Positions 26,658 through 35,187 are shown, numbered from the stretch's first letter. The stretch is DNA of 64,000 nt from Micromonospora coxensis (GCF_900090295.1 NZ_LT607753.1:5580001-5644000), one strand, 5' to 3'. Numbers and translations are program-made. The notes: generated from the letters alone by a model not told the origin.

Positions 26658-28181
26658 ATGCCCCCGACAAGTGGACCGGCCCGACCCAGCAACGTCTCCG
26701 ACGCCCTGGCCAGCGGCCGGCTCGGCGTCCCCTCGGTCATCTTCTTCGTCCTCTCCGCCGCCGCGCCGCTGACCGTGGTCGCCGGCGTGGTCACCACCGG
26801 GTACGCCGTCACCGGCGTCACCGGGATGCCACTGGCCTTCCTGGCGGTGGCCGCCGTCCTGGCGCTCTTCTCCGTCGGCTACGTCGCGATGGCCCGGCGG
26901 GTCGAGAACGCCGGCGCCTTCTACGCCTACGTCTCCCGAGGACTCGGCCGACCGGCCGGAGTCGGCGCGGCCTGGGTCGCCCTGATCGCCTACAACGCCC
27001 TCCAGGTGGGCCTGTACGGCGCGATCGGCGCGGCGGCGGCCCCGGTCTTCGGCACGCTGTTCGGCGTCGAGCCGCACTGGGCCCTGGTCGCCCTGGTGGC
27101 CTGGGCGCTGGTCGGCCTGCTCGGCCTGCTCCGGGTCGACGTCAACGGCCTGGTGCTGGCGGTGCTGCTGATCGCCGAGATCGTGGTGATCGTCGTGTTC
27201 GACCTGGGCCAGCTCACCCACCCGGCCGGCGGCTCGGTCAGCCTCGACGCGCTGTCGCCGGCCAACCTGGTGGCGCCGGGGGCGGGGGCGCTGCTCGTGC
27301 TCGCCATGACCGGCTTCGTCGGCTTCGAGTCCGCGGTCGTCTTCAGCGAGGAGAGCAAGGACCCGAAGCGGACCGTGCCGATGGCGACGTACCTCTCCGT
27401 CGTGATCATCGCGGGCCTCTACGCGCTGTCGTCCTGGACGATGACCGTCGCCACCGGCCCGGAGAACGTGTCGCAGCAGGCCGGCGAGCAGAGCGTCGCG
27501 CTCATCTTCAACCTGGCCGCCGCGCACTTCGGCGACACCGTCGTCACCATCGGCCAGGCGCTCTTCATGACCTCGGTGCTGGCCGCGATGATCTCGTTCC
27601 ACAACACCACGGCCCGGTACGCGTTCGCCCTCGGCCGGGAGCGGGTGCTGCCGGCCGCGTTCGGGCAGACCTCGCCGCGCACCGGCTCGCCCCGGGTCGC
27701 GTCGCTGGCGCAGAGCGCGCTCGGGCTGCTGGTGATCGTGCTCTACGCGGTGAACGGCTGGGACCCGGTGCTCCAGCTCTTCTACTGGGCGGGCGCGGGT
27801 GGCGGCTTCGGGGTGTTGCTGCTGATCGCCACCACCAGCGTCGCCGTGATCGCCTTCTTCGCCCGTACCGCCGCGCCGGAGAACCTGTGGCGGCGCGCGG
27901 TCGCGCCCGGCCTGGCGTCCGTCGCGCTGGTCGCGGTCATCGTGGTGGCGGTGGCCAACTTCGCCACCCTGCTCGGGGTCGCGCCGGACTCCCCGCTGCG
28001 CTGGGCCGTGCCGGCGGTCTACCCGGTCGCCGCGCTGCTCGGCGTGCTGTGGGGCGTCGTGCTGCGCAGCAGCCGACCCGAGGTGTACGCCCGCATCGGC
28101 CTCGGCGCGGAGAGCGCGGCGGCGGCCGTGCTGCCGGCCCCCGGTCAGCCGGCCCCGGTCCGGGCGGGGGTGGGCCGGTGA
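26658..28181 (+). CDS. APC-family amino acid/polyamine permease
   Basis: 507 aa with about 12 membrane helices. The N-terminal ALASGRLGVPSVIFFVLSAAAPLTVVAGVVTTGYAVTG and the segment VGFESAVVFSEESKDPKRTVPMATYLSV (helix 6 with the Glu conserved in APC carriers) assign it to the APC superfamily; SFHNTTARYAFALGRERVLPAAFGQ is another family block. It would import an amino acid or related amine; substrate not readable. It is 52 bp after GPP34 and overlaps the next gene by 4 bp. Confidence 0.92.
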   Translation: MPPTSGPARPSNVSDALASGRLGVPSVIFFVLSAAAPLTVVAGVVTTGYAVTGVTGMPLAFLAVAAVLALFSVGYVAMARRVENAGAFYAYVSRGLGRPAGVGAAWVALIAYNALQVGLYGAIGAAAAPVFGTLFGVEPHWALVALVAWALVGLLGLLRVDVNGLVLAVLLIAEIVVIVVFDLGQLTHPAGGSVSLDALSPANLVAPGAGALLVLAMTGFVGFESAVVFSEESKDPKRTVPMATYLSVVIIAGLYALSSWTMTVATGPENVSQQAGEQSVALIFNLAAAHFGDTVVTIGQALFMTSVLAAMISFHNTTARYAFALGRERVLPAAFGQTSPRTGSPRVASLAQSALGLLVIVLYAVNGWDPVLQLFYWAGAGGGFGVLLLIATTSVAVIAFFARTAAPENLWRRAVAPGLASVALVAVIVVAVANFATLLGVAPDSPLRWAVPAVYPVAALLGVLWGVVLRSSRPEVYARIGLGAESAAAAVLPAPGQPAPVRAGVGR

Positions 28182-28771
28182 GCGCCCCGGCCGTCGAGCG
28201 GCTCGGCGCGGCGCAGACCCGGGCGGTCGCCGAGCGGATCGCCAACTCGTTCCTGGTGCTGGCGGCGACCCGGTGGCTGGTGCCGGACGCCGAGCGGCGC
28301 GAGGCGGTGCTCGCCGACCACTTCGAGATCATGGTGGACCACGCGATGCGCCACGGCCTGGTCTACGGCACCACGGACCGCTCCGGGGTGGCCGTCTGGC
28401 TGCCGCAGGTGGGTGAGCCGGGTCCCGAACCGGCCGACTACGACGCGCGGCTGGCCGGGGCCTGCGGCGAGTGGACCGACCGGTTCCGCCACCTCGACGA
28501 CCTCTTCGCGGCCAGCCACCCGCACGACGACCACCACCACCTGGCGTTCCTCGCGGTGGCGCCGCAGCGGCAGGGGCAGGGGATCGGCACGGCGCTGCTG
28601 CGGCACCACCACGCGGTGCTCGACGCCGAGGGCGTGCCGGCGTACCTGGAGGCGAGCAGCGAGAGCAGCCGCGACCTGTACGCCCGGCACGGCTACCGGG
28701 GCGGTGAGCCGTTCCGGCTGCCGGACGGCACCCCGTTCTATCCGATGTGGCGGGAGCCGGCCGGGCACTGA
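28178..28771 (+). CDS. GNAT family N-acetyltransferase
   Basis: 197 aa from GTG 28178, coupled to the permease (GTGA). Acetyl-CoA loop: HHHLAFLAVAPQRQGQGIGTALLRHHHAVLD; motif B: AYLEASSESSRDLYARHGYRGGEPFRLPDGTPFYPMWR. The second block (EASS..SRDLY.RHGF) is typical of a subgroup often found beside transporters. The permease/acetyltransferase coupling hints that the enzyme modifies the imported amine, which is inference. A strong terminator follows. Confidence 0.9.
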   Translation: MSAPAVERLGAAQTRAVAERIANSFLVLAATRWLVPDAERREAVLADHFEIMVDHAMRHGLVYGTTDRSGVAVWLPQVGEPGPEPADYDARLAGACGEWTDRFRHLDDLFAASHPHDDHHHLAFLAVAPQRQGQGIGTALLRHHHAVLDAEGVPAYLEASSESSRDLYARHGYRGGEPFRLPDGTPFYPMWREPAGH

Positions 28772-28778
28772 CCGGGCG

Positions 28779-28813
28779 GTGACGGCCCCGGACGACGCGT
28801 CCGGGGCCGTCAC
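28779..28813 (+). terminator. Hairpin terminator of the GPP34-permease-GNAT operon
   Basis: GTGACGGCCCCGGAC (28779-28793) and GTCCGGGGCCGTCAC (28799-28813) are perfect 15-bp arms around a 5-nt loop, starting 8 nt after the acetyltransferase stop. Confidence 0.9.
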
Positions 28814-28890
28814 GCTGCGCGAACCGGCGGTCACCTGTCTGTCGGTGGGATCACATTGACGCTGGTCGGCCGATCGCGTGGGGTGTACCC

Positions 28891-29622
28891 ATGGCGCGCA
28901 TCGCGTACGACGAGCGGGCGGCGGCGGCCTTCGCCGCGACCCGGCACCTGGACGAGGGCGACATCGCGCGGTGGCGGGCGGCGGTCGGCCGGCACCTGCG
29001 ACCCCGCCCCGACCTGCGGCTGCTCGACCTCGGCGCCGGCACCGGCACCTGGTCGGTCGCCTTCGGCGACTGGTACGGCGCGCAGGTGGTGGCCGTCGAG
29101 CCGTCGGCGGCCATGCGGGCGCGGGCGGTGTGTCCGGGGGTGGTGGCCGGTCGGGCCGAGGCCCTGCCGTTCGCGCCGGGCAGCCTGGACGGGGCGTGGC
29201 TCTCCACGGTGATCCACCACCTGCCGGACCTGCCCGCGGTGGCCGAGGGGCTGCGCCGGGTGCTGCGTCCCGGCGCGCCGGTGCTCATCCGTTCGGTCTT
29301 CGCCGGGCGCGGCGACGGGATCAGCCTGTTCCGGTGGTTCCCCGAGGCGGCCCGGGTGCTGGACAGCTACCCGTCGGTGACCCAGGTCCGCGCGGCGTTC
29401 GCGGCGGCCGGCTTCCCGACGGCGAGCCTGGAGCGGGTGTCGCAGGTGAGCGCGGCCCGCCTGGCCGAGGCTGCGGCCGGGCTGCGCCGGGAGGCGCACA
29501 CCCCGCTGCTGCTGCTCGACGACGACGCCTTCGCGCGCGGGCTGGAGCGGTTGCGGCGGGCGGCGGCGCGTACCCCGGACGCCCCGGTGGTGGACCGGAT
29601 GGACCTGCTGGTGCTGCGCTGA
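28891..29622 (+). CDS. Class I SAM-dependent methyltransferase
   Basis: 243 aa Rossmann methyltransferase. Motif I is LRLLDLGAGTGTWSVAFGDWYGAQVVAVEPSAAM (split by GAGTG), motif II/post-I GRAEALPFAPGSLDGAWLSTVIHHLPD, then LRRVLRPGAPVLIRSVFAGR. The N-terminal YDERAAAAFAATRHLDEGDIARW serves substrate binding. Substrate unknown; closest general type is UbiE/Erg6-like small-molecule methylases. Monocistronic between two terminators. Confidence 0.9.
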   Translation: MARIAYDERAAAAFAATRHLDEGDIARWRAAVGRHLRPRPDLRLLDLGAGTGTWSVAFGDWYGAQVVAVEPSAAMRARAVCPGVVAGRAEALPFAPGSLDGAWLSTVIHHLPDLPAVAEGLRRVLRPGAPVLIRSVFAGRGDGISLFRWFPEAARVLDSYPSVTQVRAAFAAAGFPTASLERVSQVSAARLAEAAAGLRREAHTPLLLLDDDAFARGLERLRRAAARTPDAPVVDRMDLLVLR

Positions 29623-29637
29623 CCCGGGAACGGCGGC

Positions 29638-29666
29638 GGCCCGGCCGGCGAACCGCCGACCGGGCC
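29638..29666. terminator. Hairpin between convergent methyltransferase and sigma-factor genes
   Basis: GGCCCGGCCGGCG (29638-29650) pairs with CGCCGACCGGGCC (29654-29666) except one position, across a 3-nt loop. Bidirectional terminator is likely. Confidence 0.75.
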
Positions 29667-29719
29667 TGCGAGGACGTGACGGCGACCGGGCCCGCCGACC
29701 CGGCCGCCCTCTGCGTCCT

Positions 29720-30544
29720 CTAGTACGTGCCGTCGAGCTGACCCCGCAGCTTGGTCAACGCCCGGGCCAGCAGCCGCGAGACGTGCATCTGCGAGACGCC
29801 GATCTGCTCGGCGATCTGCGACTGGGTCAGGTTGCCGTAGAAGCGCAGGGTGAGGATCTTCTGCTCGCGCTCGTCGAGGGTGGCGAGCGCCGGGCCGAGG
29901 GCGACCCGCAGCTCGGCCAGCTCGAACTCGTTGTCCTCGCCGCCGAGCATGTCGCCCAGCTCGGTCGCCCGGTCGCCGTCGCCGGTCGGGGTGGACAGCG
30001 AGACCGCGTTGTACGCGCGGGCGCCTTCCAGGCCCTCCAGGACCTCTTCCTCGGTGAGCTTGAGGTGGGCGGCGATGTCCGCGACCGTCGGCGAGCGGCC
30101 GAGGGTCTGCAACAGCGAGCTGTTGGCGTCCGAGATGGCCAGCCGCAGCTCCTGGAGCCGGCGGGGGACCCGGATGTCCCAGGTGCGGTCCCGGAAGTGC
30201 CGCTTCAGCTCGCCGATGATGGTCGGGATGGCGTAGCCGGCGAAGTCGACGCCGCGGGACGGGTCGAACTTGTCGATCGCCTTGATGAGGCCGACGGCGG
30301 CGGTCTGGGCCAGGTCGTCGGTGGGCTCGCCCCGCCCGCTGTAGCGGTGGGCGAGGTGGTTGGCCAGGGGCAGCCAGGCCTCGATCGCCCGGTCCCGCAT
30401 GGCGGCGCGGGACGGGTGGTTGGCCGGCAGCGCGGCCATGGCGTTGAGCAGGTCCGCGGCGCTGTCGGTGAGCGCCCGCGGGTCCAGCTTCTCGGTGGTG
30501 GTCGGCGTTGTCGCCGTCTGTTCGGTGGTCGCTGGCGCGGTCAT
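29720..30544 (-). CDS. RNA polymerase sigma factor, SigB/SigF/SigG group
   Basis: 274 aa from ATG 30544, with GGAGGA 7 nt upstream. A Thr-rich N-terminal tail (about 35 aa) precedes region 2 (PLANHLAHRYSGRGEPTDDLAQTAAVGLIKAIDKFDPSRGVDFAGYAIPTI; RVPRRLQELR), region 3 (TLGRSPTVADIAAHLKLTEEEVLEGL) and region 4 (LDEREQKILTLRFYGNLTQSQIAEQIGVSQMHVSRLLARALTKLR). This is the group of general-stress and developmental sigma factors that recognise GTTT-N15-GGGTA promoters. No anti-sigma or anti-anti-sigma gene is adjacent. Many candidate target promoters lie in this window (see findings). Confidence 0.94.
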   Translation of the reverse strand: MTAPATTEQTATTPTTTEKLDPRALTDSAADLLNAMAALPANHPSRAAMRDRAIEAWLPLANHLAHRYSGRGEPTDDLAQTAAVGLIKAIDKFDPSRGVDFAGYAIPTIIGELKRHFRDRTWDIRVPRRLQELRLAISDANSSLLQTLGRSPTVADIAAHLKLTEEEVLEGLEGARAYNAVSLSTPTGDGDRATELGDMLGGEDNEFELAELRVALGPALATLDEREQKILTLRFYGNLTQSQIAEQIGVSQMHVSRLLARALTKLRGQLDGTY

Positions 30545-30924
30545 GGGTGGTCCTCCCTGCACCTCGTCCGCGGAAATAAAGACGTGACGCTTCGGTTTAG
30601 CTTCAGATGGTCCGTTCGGGACTCACCTTAGCCCGATGGTCCCGATCAAATCTAGCCGAAAGTACGATGTACTTAAGGGATTCGCGGTCCTTAAACATCA
30701 TGGAACGGACAAAAGGCCGACCCTTAGTGATCACCCTTACCGGGTCCCGGGTCCGGCTGTTGTCCGAACAGCCACCCCGCCCGCCCCTCCGGACAGCCGT
30801 GCGGGCTGACCGACCGGTCAATCGGCCATGCGACATACGGCGCGGACTGTCGGCTTTCCGTCGTTGTCCCGCCGACGGGACTGGCCGTAGCGTCGCGGTG
30901 TAATCCCCCAGGTACGGAGGCACC
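30545..30924. other. Divergent regulatory region between the sigma factor and the 30925 gene
   Basis: 380 bp, markedly less GC-rich than average between 30570 and 30740 (several A/T runs such as GGAAATAAAG, GATCAAATCTAG, CTTAAACATC). That composition suits promoters for the sigma-factor gene. The minus strand is open here (30603-31061) but without a ribosome site or domain. I find no GTTT-N15-GGGTA element oriented toward the sigma gene, so autoregulation through that consensus is not supported. Confidence 0.5.
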
Positions 30925-31680
30925 GTGCTCGATCCCGCCGATCCGCAGCTCGTGGTCGACAGCCGTACGCTGCACTTCAGCTGGCTGCCGGCGGACCCGG
31001 ACGGCGTCGCCGCGCTCGTGCCCCCGGGCCTGCGCCCCCGGGCGGACCGGCAGGTCTTCATGAACCAGTACGTGGTCGACGACGCCGCGCAGACCTCCGG
31101 CTTCGGCGCCTACTCCCTGACCTACCTCGGCGTGTCCCTGGTCGGCACGGACGCCCCCGACGGCGTGACCCCGGGCGGCTGGTGGACCCACTACATCGCC
31201 TCCAGCCCCCGGGTGCGCGGGTACGCCGCGGCCCGGGGCGCCCCCGCCGTGCTCGGCCGCACCAGGATCGACGTGCAGGGCGACGTGCTCGTCGCCGAGA
31301 CGGTGGCCGACGGGGTGCCGGTGATCCGCGCCCGGGCCCGGGTCGGGGCCACCGGCCACGAGGTGCGCCGGGGACACCACCGCTACCTGACGATGCGCGA
31401 CGGCGAACTGATCAGCGGGGTCTACCCGTTCATCTCCGAGCCGGTCTCCCCGTTCGAGGTCGAATCGGTGGAGTTCCTCGCCCCCGACCACCCGACCTAC
31501 GTGCTGCGCCCGGAGAACCCGCTGCTGATCCCCTGGGGTTTCTACGCCCCCCGCACCTCGTTCGCCTACCCCGGCGGCCTGACCCGGTACCCGGTCGAGA
31601 CGCCGGCGCACGCCGACGCCGCGCCGGGTCACCAGGTGCCGGCGCGCCGGTCCCGCAGTGGCCTGCCGTCCGGGTCGTAG
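30925..31680 (+). CDS. Acetoacetate decarboxylase-like protein
   Basis: 251 aa from GTG 30925 (GGAGG 4 nt upstream). Blocks ALVPPGLRPRADRQVFMNQYVVDD, YSLTYLGVSLVG, WWTHYIASSPRVRGYAAARGAPAVLG and LLIPWGFYAPRTSFAYPG resemble the acetoacetate decarboxylase fold (VP.GL.P, small beta-cone protein) rather than a proven decarboxylase; I cannot point to the catalytic Lys with certainty. Its last 52 bp overlap the 3' end of the convergent phospholipase D-like gene, and the final 25 residues look unlike the family, so the natural stop may have been lost. Confidence 0.6.
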   Translation: MLDPADPQLVVDSRTLHFSWLPADPDGVAALVPPGLRPRADRQVFMNQYVVDDAAQTSGFGAYSLTYLGVSLVGTDAPDGVTPGGWWTHYIASSPRVRGYAAARGAPAVLGRTRIDVQGDVLVAETVADGVPVIRARARVGATGHEVRRGHHRYLTMRDGELISGVYPFISEPVSPFEVESVEFLAPDHPTYVLRPENPLLIPWGFYAPRTSFAYPGGLTRYPVETPAHADAAPGHQVPARRSRSGLPSGS

Positions 31681-33218
31681 ACCAGCCGGTACGCCGGCAG
31701 GGCCCAGAGCCGGGTCAGCCACGGCAGCCGCTCCGGGCGGTGCGGACGCAGCCGGCCCGGGGGCCGGGGGCCCCGGCAGCCCGAGTCGTACCAGCGCTGG
31801 AGGGCGTCCGCCGACGCCGTGATCGCCCGCACCGCCGAGGCCGGGTCGAGCAGGTCGTCGTCCTGCGTGCCGTCCGGGTCGCGGTCCAGGTGTTCGCGCC
31901 ACAGCCGCAGCCGCAGCTCCCGGGCGAAGACCCGTGCCCCGTCACCCCGGCCGGCCGGGTCGGTGGGCGGGCGCGGATCGCGGGTGTCGTCCAGCACCGC
32001 GCAGGACAGCTCGCTGTCGTGCGTCCAGGAGCGCCGGTTGAAGTTGTCGCTGCCCACGCTCGCCCAGACGTCGTCGACCACGCAGACCTTCGCGTGCACG
32101 TAGACCGGCTGGCCCTGCGGGTTCTCCACGTCGAAGACGTGCACCCGGTCCGGGGCGGCCCGCCCGCACAGCGACAGCGCCTGTTCCCGGCCCACCGTGT
32201 TCGGCGGCAGCGCCAGCCGGCCGTCCACGTCCGGGTACCGGGGGACCACCGCCACCAGGTGCAGGTCCGGGTTGTCGCCCAGCGCCCCGGCGAACAGCTC
32301 GGCCACCTCGGTCGACCAGAGGTACTGGTCCTCCAGGTAGATCAGCCGGCGGGCCCGGCGTACCGCCTTGGTGTAGCCCCGGGCCACCGTGCGCTCGCCG
32401 TCCGGGGCGAAGGAGTAGCGGGGGCGTACGGCGGGGTAGGTGCGCAGCACCTGGATCTGGTGCGGCCCGCAGGGCGGCGGGTCCGGTGGCTGCGCCGGCA
32501 GCGGGTCGGGGCTGAGGTCGGAGCCGCGCAACCGGTCGCGCAGGTACGCCATCGGGTTCTCCGAGTCCAGCGGCATCGGGTCCGTCCAGCGCTCCCGGAA
32601 CGTGGTGTCCAGCGCGCCGACCGCCGGCCCGCGCACCGCGAGCTGCACGTCGTGCCAGGGCGGGTGGGGGCCGTACTTCGGCGACATCTGCACGGCCTGC
32701 GGGTCGCCACCGTGGTCGGCGTCGTCGCGCCGGCTGTGGCACAGGTCGATCCCGCCGGCGAAGGCGACGTCCCGCTCCGGCGCGTCCGGATGCCGCAGCA
32801 CCACCAGCTTCTGGTGGTGCGAGCCGCCCCGGCGGACCCGCTGGTCGAGCAGGACCTCGCCGCCGGCCGCGCAGATCGCCTCGCTGAGGCTGCGGTTCTC
32901 CTCCTCGCTGTAGGCGAGGGCGTCGAGGTGGGAGCGCCAGAGCAGGCCCTTGACCACCACCCCGCGCTGGGCGGCCCGGGCGAAGAGCTGCACCACCGTC
33001 GGGCCGTCCGGGCGCATCCGCTCGTCCGGGTCGCCCCGCCAGTCGGTGAAGAACAGATGGTCACCCGGGCCCAGCGCCTCCACCTCGGTGACCAGCCGGT
33101 CGAAGTACGCCGCTCCGTGAATCAACGGCTCGGCGAGGTTTCCCGTCGTCCAGACGGGTAATTCCGAGACCGGGTTGGCGCGTTCGGCAGCGGTCAGGAA
33201 CCAGTCCTCGATCGCCAT
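31629..33218 (-). CDS. Phospholipase D-like protein
   Basis: 529 aa with two HKD-type motifs: SHHQKLVVLRH at about residue 150, followed by FAGGIDLCHSRRDDA, and VHAKVCVVDDVWASVGSDNFNRRSW at about residue 385. The second is complete (HxK, Asp, GSxN); the first has Arg where Asp is usual, as is often seen in this actinobacterial group. Enzymes of this family hydrolyse or transfer phosphodiesters, often phospholipid head groups. No signal peptide. ATG 33218 gives MAIEDWFLTAAERAN; its ribosome site is weak. It overlaps the 30925 gene tail-to-tail. Confidence 0.88.
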   Translation of the reverse strand: MAIEDWFLTAAERANPVSELPVWTTGNLAEPLIHGAAYFDRLVTEVEALGPGDHLFFTDWRGDPDERMRPDGPTVVQLFARAAQRGVVVKGLLWRSHLDALAYSEEENRSLSEAICAAGGEVLLDQRVRRGGSHHQKLVVLRHPDAPERDVAFAGGIDLCHSRRDDADHGGDPQAVQMSPKYGPHPPWHDVQLAVRGPAVGALDTTFRERWTDPMPLDSENPMAYLRDRLRGSDLSPDPLPAQPPDPPPCGPHQIQVLRTYPAVRPRYSFAPDGERTVARGYTKAVRRARRLIYLEDQYLWSTEVAELFAGALGDNPDLHLVAVVPRYPDVDGRLALPPNTVGREQALSLCGRAAPDRVHVFDVENPQGQPVYVHAKVCVVDDVWASVGSDNFNRRSWTHDSELSCAVLDDTRDPRPPTDPAGRGDGARVFARELRLRLWREHLDRDPDGTQDDDLLDPASAVRAITASADALQRWYDSGCRGPRPPGRLRPHRPERLPWLTRLWALPAYRLVYDPDGRPLRDRRAGTW

Positions 33219-33355
33219 GCTCCAGCCCCCCGAGGTCGACAACGTCCTCACCGTAGGTCCCCCGCCGGGGACCCGCACGCCGGACGACCCGGTCGTGCCC
33301 CCCGGTGGTGACCTGCCACACCCCTGACGACGACGAACACCGAGGAGGCCGCAGC

Positions 33356-33484
33356 ATGCCCGCCGAGACCACGAACTCCGTGACCGAGTACTCGCCGCAG
33401 GCGGTGGAGAGTGAACGGGGCGCGATCCTGGCGGTGTTGCTGATGGTGATCCTCGGGGTCGCCGGGATCTTCGCCGTCTCCTGA
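33356..33484 (+). CDS. Small single-helix membrane protein
   Basis: 42 aa from ATG 33356, with GAGGAGG 7 nt upstream, ending at TGA 33482-33484. A polar N-terminus (MPAETTNSVTEYSPQAVESE) precedes one hydrophobic helix (AILAVLLMVILGVAGIFAV) that runs to the C-terminus. Too short for default gene calling but with a strong ribosome site and a terminator directly after. Function unknown. Confidence 0.72.
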   Translation: MPAETTNSVTEYSPQAVESERGAILAVLLMVILGVAGIFAVS

Positions 33485-33503
33485 GGCGCGGCCCGCGCCC
33501 GGG

Positions 33504-33535
33504 CCCGGGCACCCCGGCGGACCGGGGTGCCCGGG
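33504..33535. terminator. Hairpin terminator between the 42-aa gene and pirin
   Basis: CCCGGGCACCCCGG (33504-33517) and CCGGGGTGCCCGGG (33522-33535) pair perfectly (14 bp) across CGGA; it can serve the convergent small gene and the pirin gene. Confidence 0.88.
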
Positions 33536-33550
33536 GCGCCCGTCATCGGG

Positions 33551-34537
33551 TCAGGGCCGCTCGCCCTGGCCGCCGGTGTGCGGCAGCCGCTCGGCGGGGA
33601 CCACCCCGAGCTTGCCGGCCTGGAAGTCCTCGAAGGCCTGGATCAGCTCGGCCCGGGTGTTCATCACGAACGGCCCGTAGTGCGCCACCGGCTCCCGGAT
33701 GGGCCGGCCGCCCATGATGTAGAGGTCCAGCGCCGGGGTGCGCGACTCCTGCCGCTCGTCGGCGGTGACCCGCAGCGCGTCGCCCGGGCCGTGCACCGCC
33801 AGCTGGCCGGTGTGCACCGGCCGCCGATCGGTGCCGACCGTGCCCCGGCCGCCCAGCACGTAGACCAGCGCGTTGAAGTCCGACCGCCAGGGCAGGCTCA
33901 GCTCGGCGCCGGGCTGCACCGTCAGGTGCGCGATGGTGATCGGGGTGTGGGTCGAGCCCGGCCCCTGGTGCCCGGCGACCTCACCGGCGATCACCCGGAT
34001 CAGCGCCCCGCCGTCCGGCGTGGTGAGCAGCGCCGCCTCCCGGCCCCGGATGTCCTGGTAGCGCGGGGGCTTCATCTTCGCCACCCGGGGCAGGTTGACC
34101 CAGAGCTGGAGGCCGTGGAAGAGGCCGCCGCTCATCACCAGGTGCTCCGGCGGCGCCTCGATGTGCAGCAGGCCGCTGCCGGCCGTCATCCACTGGGTGT
34201 CGCCGTTGGTGATGGTGCCGCCACCGCCCTGCGAGTCCTGGTGGTCCATGATCCCGTCGATCATGTAGGTGACCGTCTCGAAGCCGCGGTGCGGGTGCCA
34301 GGAGGTGCCCTTCGGCTCGCCCGGGGCGTAGTCCACCTCGCCCATCTGGTCCAGGTGGATGAACGGGTCCAGCTCGGTCGTCGGCACCCCGGCGAAGGCG
34401 CGGCGGACCGGGAAGCCCTCGCCCTCGTACCCGCTGGGGGCGGTGACCAGGCGGCGCACCGGGCGGTAGGCGGTGGTCTCGTCGAGCCGGGGCAGGCGCG
34501 GCAGGACGAGGACGTCGTCGACGGTGATGGCGGGCAT
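33551..34537 (-). CDS. Pirin family protein
   Basis: 328 aa bicupin. Pirin blocks: PFIHLDQMGEVDYAPGE, WHPHRGFETVTYMIDG (metal-binding His pair), NGDTQWMTAGSGLLHIE (His and Glu ligands), GLQLWVNLP, and a second cupin VYVLGGRGTVGT. Bacterial pirins act as quercetinase-type dioxygenases or redox-linked regulators; which applies here is open. It starts 10 bp after the MarR gene on the same strand, so the two form an operon presumably controlled by the MarR protein through the site at 35037-35059. Confidence 0.94.
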   Translation of the reverse strand: MPAITVDDVLVLPRLPRLDETTAYRPVRRLVTAPSGYEGEGFPVRRAFAGVPTTELDPFIHLDQMGEVDYAPGEPKGTSWHPHRGFETVTYMIDGIMDHQDSQGGGGTITNGDTQWMTAGSGLLHIEAPPEHLVMSGGLFHGLQLWVNLPRVAKMKPPRYQDIRGREAALLTTPDGGALIRVIAGEVAGHQGPGSTHTPITIAHLTVQPGAELSLPWRSDFNALVYVLGGRGTVGTDRRPVHTGQLAVHGPGDALRVTADERQESRTPALDLYIMGGRPIREPVAHYGPFVMNTRAELIQAFEDFQAGKLGVVPAERLPHTGGQGERP

Positions 34538-34547
34538 CGCGAACTCC

Positions 34548-35027
34548 TTAGTCGCTGTGGGTGGACGACGCGTCGCGGTCGGCGCGCAGGCGCCGGCCGA
34601 GCCGTGCGAAGACCCGGGTCAGGGTGGCCACCTCGACGTCGTCGAGGTCGTCCATCAGGTGCCGGCGCACCGAGGCGAGGTGCCCCGGCGCGGCCTCACG
34701 CAGGGCGAGCAGCCCGGCGGCGGTGAGCACCGCCTCGCTGCCGCGGCGGTCGGCCGGGCAGGACTCCCGGGCCACCAGGCCGCGCCGCTGCATGGAGGAG
34801 ACCTGGTACGTCAGCCGGCTGGGCGAGAAGACCAGCCGGTCGGCCAGCTCGCCCATCCGCAGCCGTTGCCCCGGCGCCTCGGAGAGCAGGACCAGCACGT
34901 GGTAGTCGGCGAAGCTCAGCCCGCTGTCGGCGCGCAGGTCGTCCTCCAGCTGGGTGAACAGCCGCTGGCTGGCCTCGATGTACGCGCGCCAGCCGGCCAT
35001 CCGCGCGCTGTCCAGACTCTCGGTCAC
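34548..35027 (-). CDS. MarR-family transcriptional regulator
   Basis: 159 aa from GTG 35027. Winged helix: QLEDDLRADSGLSFADYHVLVLLSEAPGQRLRMGELADRLVFSPSRLTYQVSSMQRRGLVARE, wing RRGSEAVLTAAG, then dimerisation helices. A longer in-frame start (ATG 35066) would place a rare TTA codon and an AT-rich operator-like region inside the gene, so I prefer GTG 35027. No Cys is present in the DNA-binding half, but one (RESCPADRRG) precedes the wing. Co-transcribed with pirin. Confidence 0.9.
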   Translation of the reverse strand: MTESLDSARMAGWRAYIEASQRLFTQLEDDLRADSGLSFADYHVLVLLSEAPGQRLRMGELADRLVFSPSRLTYQVSSMQRRGLVARESCPADRRGSEAVLTAAGLLALREAAPGHLASVRRHLMDDLDDVEVATLTRVFARLGRRLRADRDASSTHSD

Positions 35028-35036
35028 GTCCCCGAG

Positions 35037-35059
35037 AGTAGCACTACTTAAAATTTCAA
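35037..35059. promoter_or_regulatory. Promoter/operator region of the marR-pirin operon
   Basis: In an AT-rich patch just upstream of GTG 35027 are AGTAGCACTACT (35037-35048; 5-bp arms, 2-bp spacer) and TTAAAATTTCAA (35048-35059; 10 of 12 positions symmetric). On the minus strand TTGAAA can serve as -35. Autoregulation by the MarR protein is the simplest reading. Confidence 0.5.
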
Positions 35060-35187
35060 CAACCATCGTCGCCGCTCGGTGACCGAGGCCACGTGGTGTC
35101 ATGGTGGCTCGATGGTTGGACTTTGAAGCACCTCTCGCCGGAAATCCGGTGGGCGTCGCCGGGCCGGTGCTGGCACACTGCCGCGTC

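Noticed and set aside
30545..30924. SigB-type autoregulatory promoter for the sigma-factor gene
   Set aside because: AAAC boxes on the plus strand (for example 30693-30696) lack a GGGTA box at 15-16 nt.
30603..31061. 152-codon minus-strand frame upstream of the sigma factor
   Set aside because: It overlaps the start of a well-supported plus-strand gene, has no ribosome site and runs through the AT-rich promoter area.
35028..35066. Longer start for the MarR gene at ATG 35066
   Set aside because: It would place a rare TTA codon and the operator-like palindromes inside the coding region.
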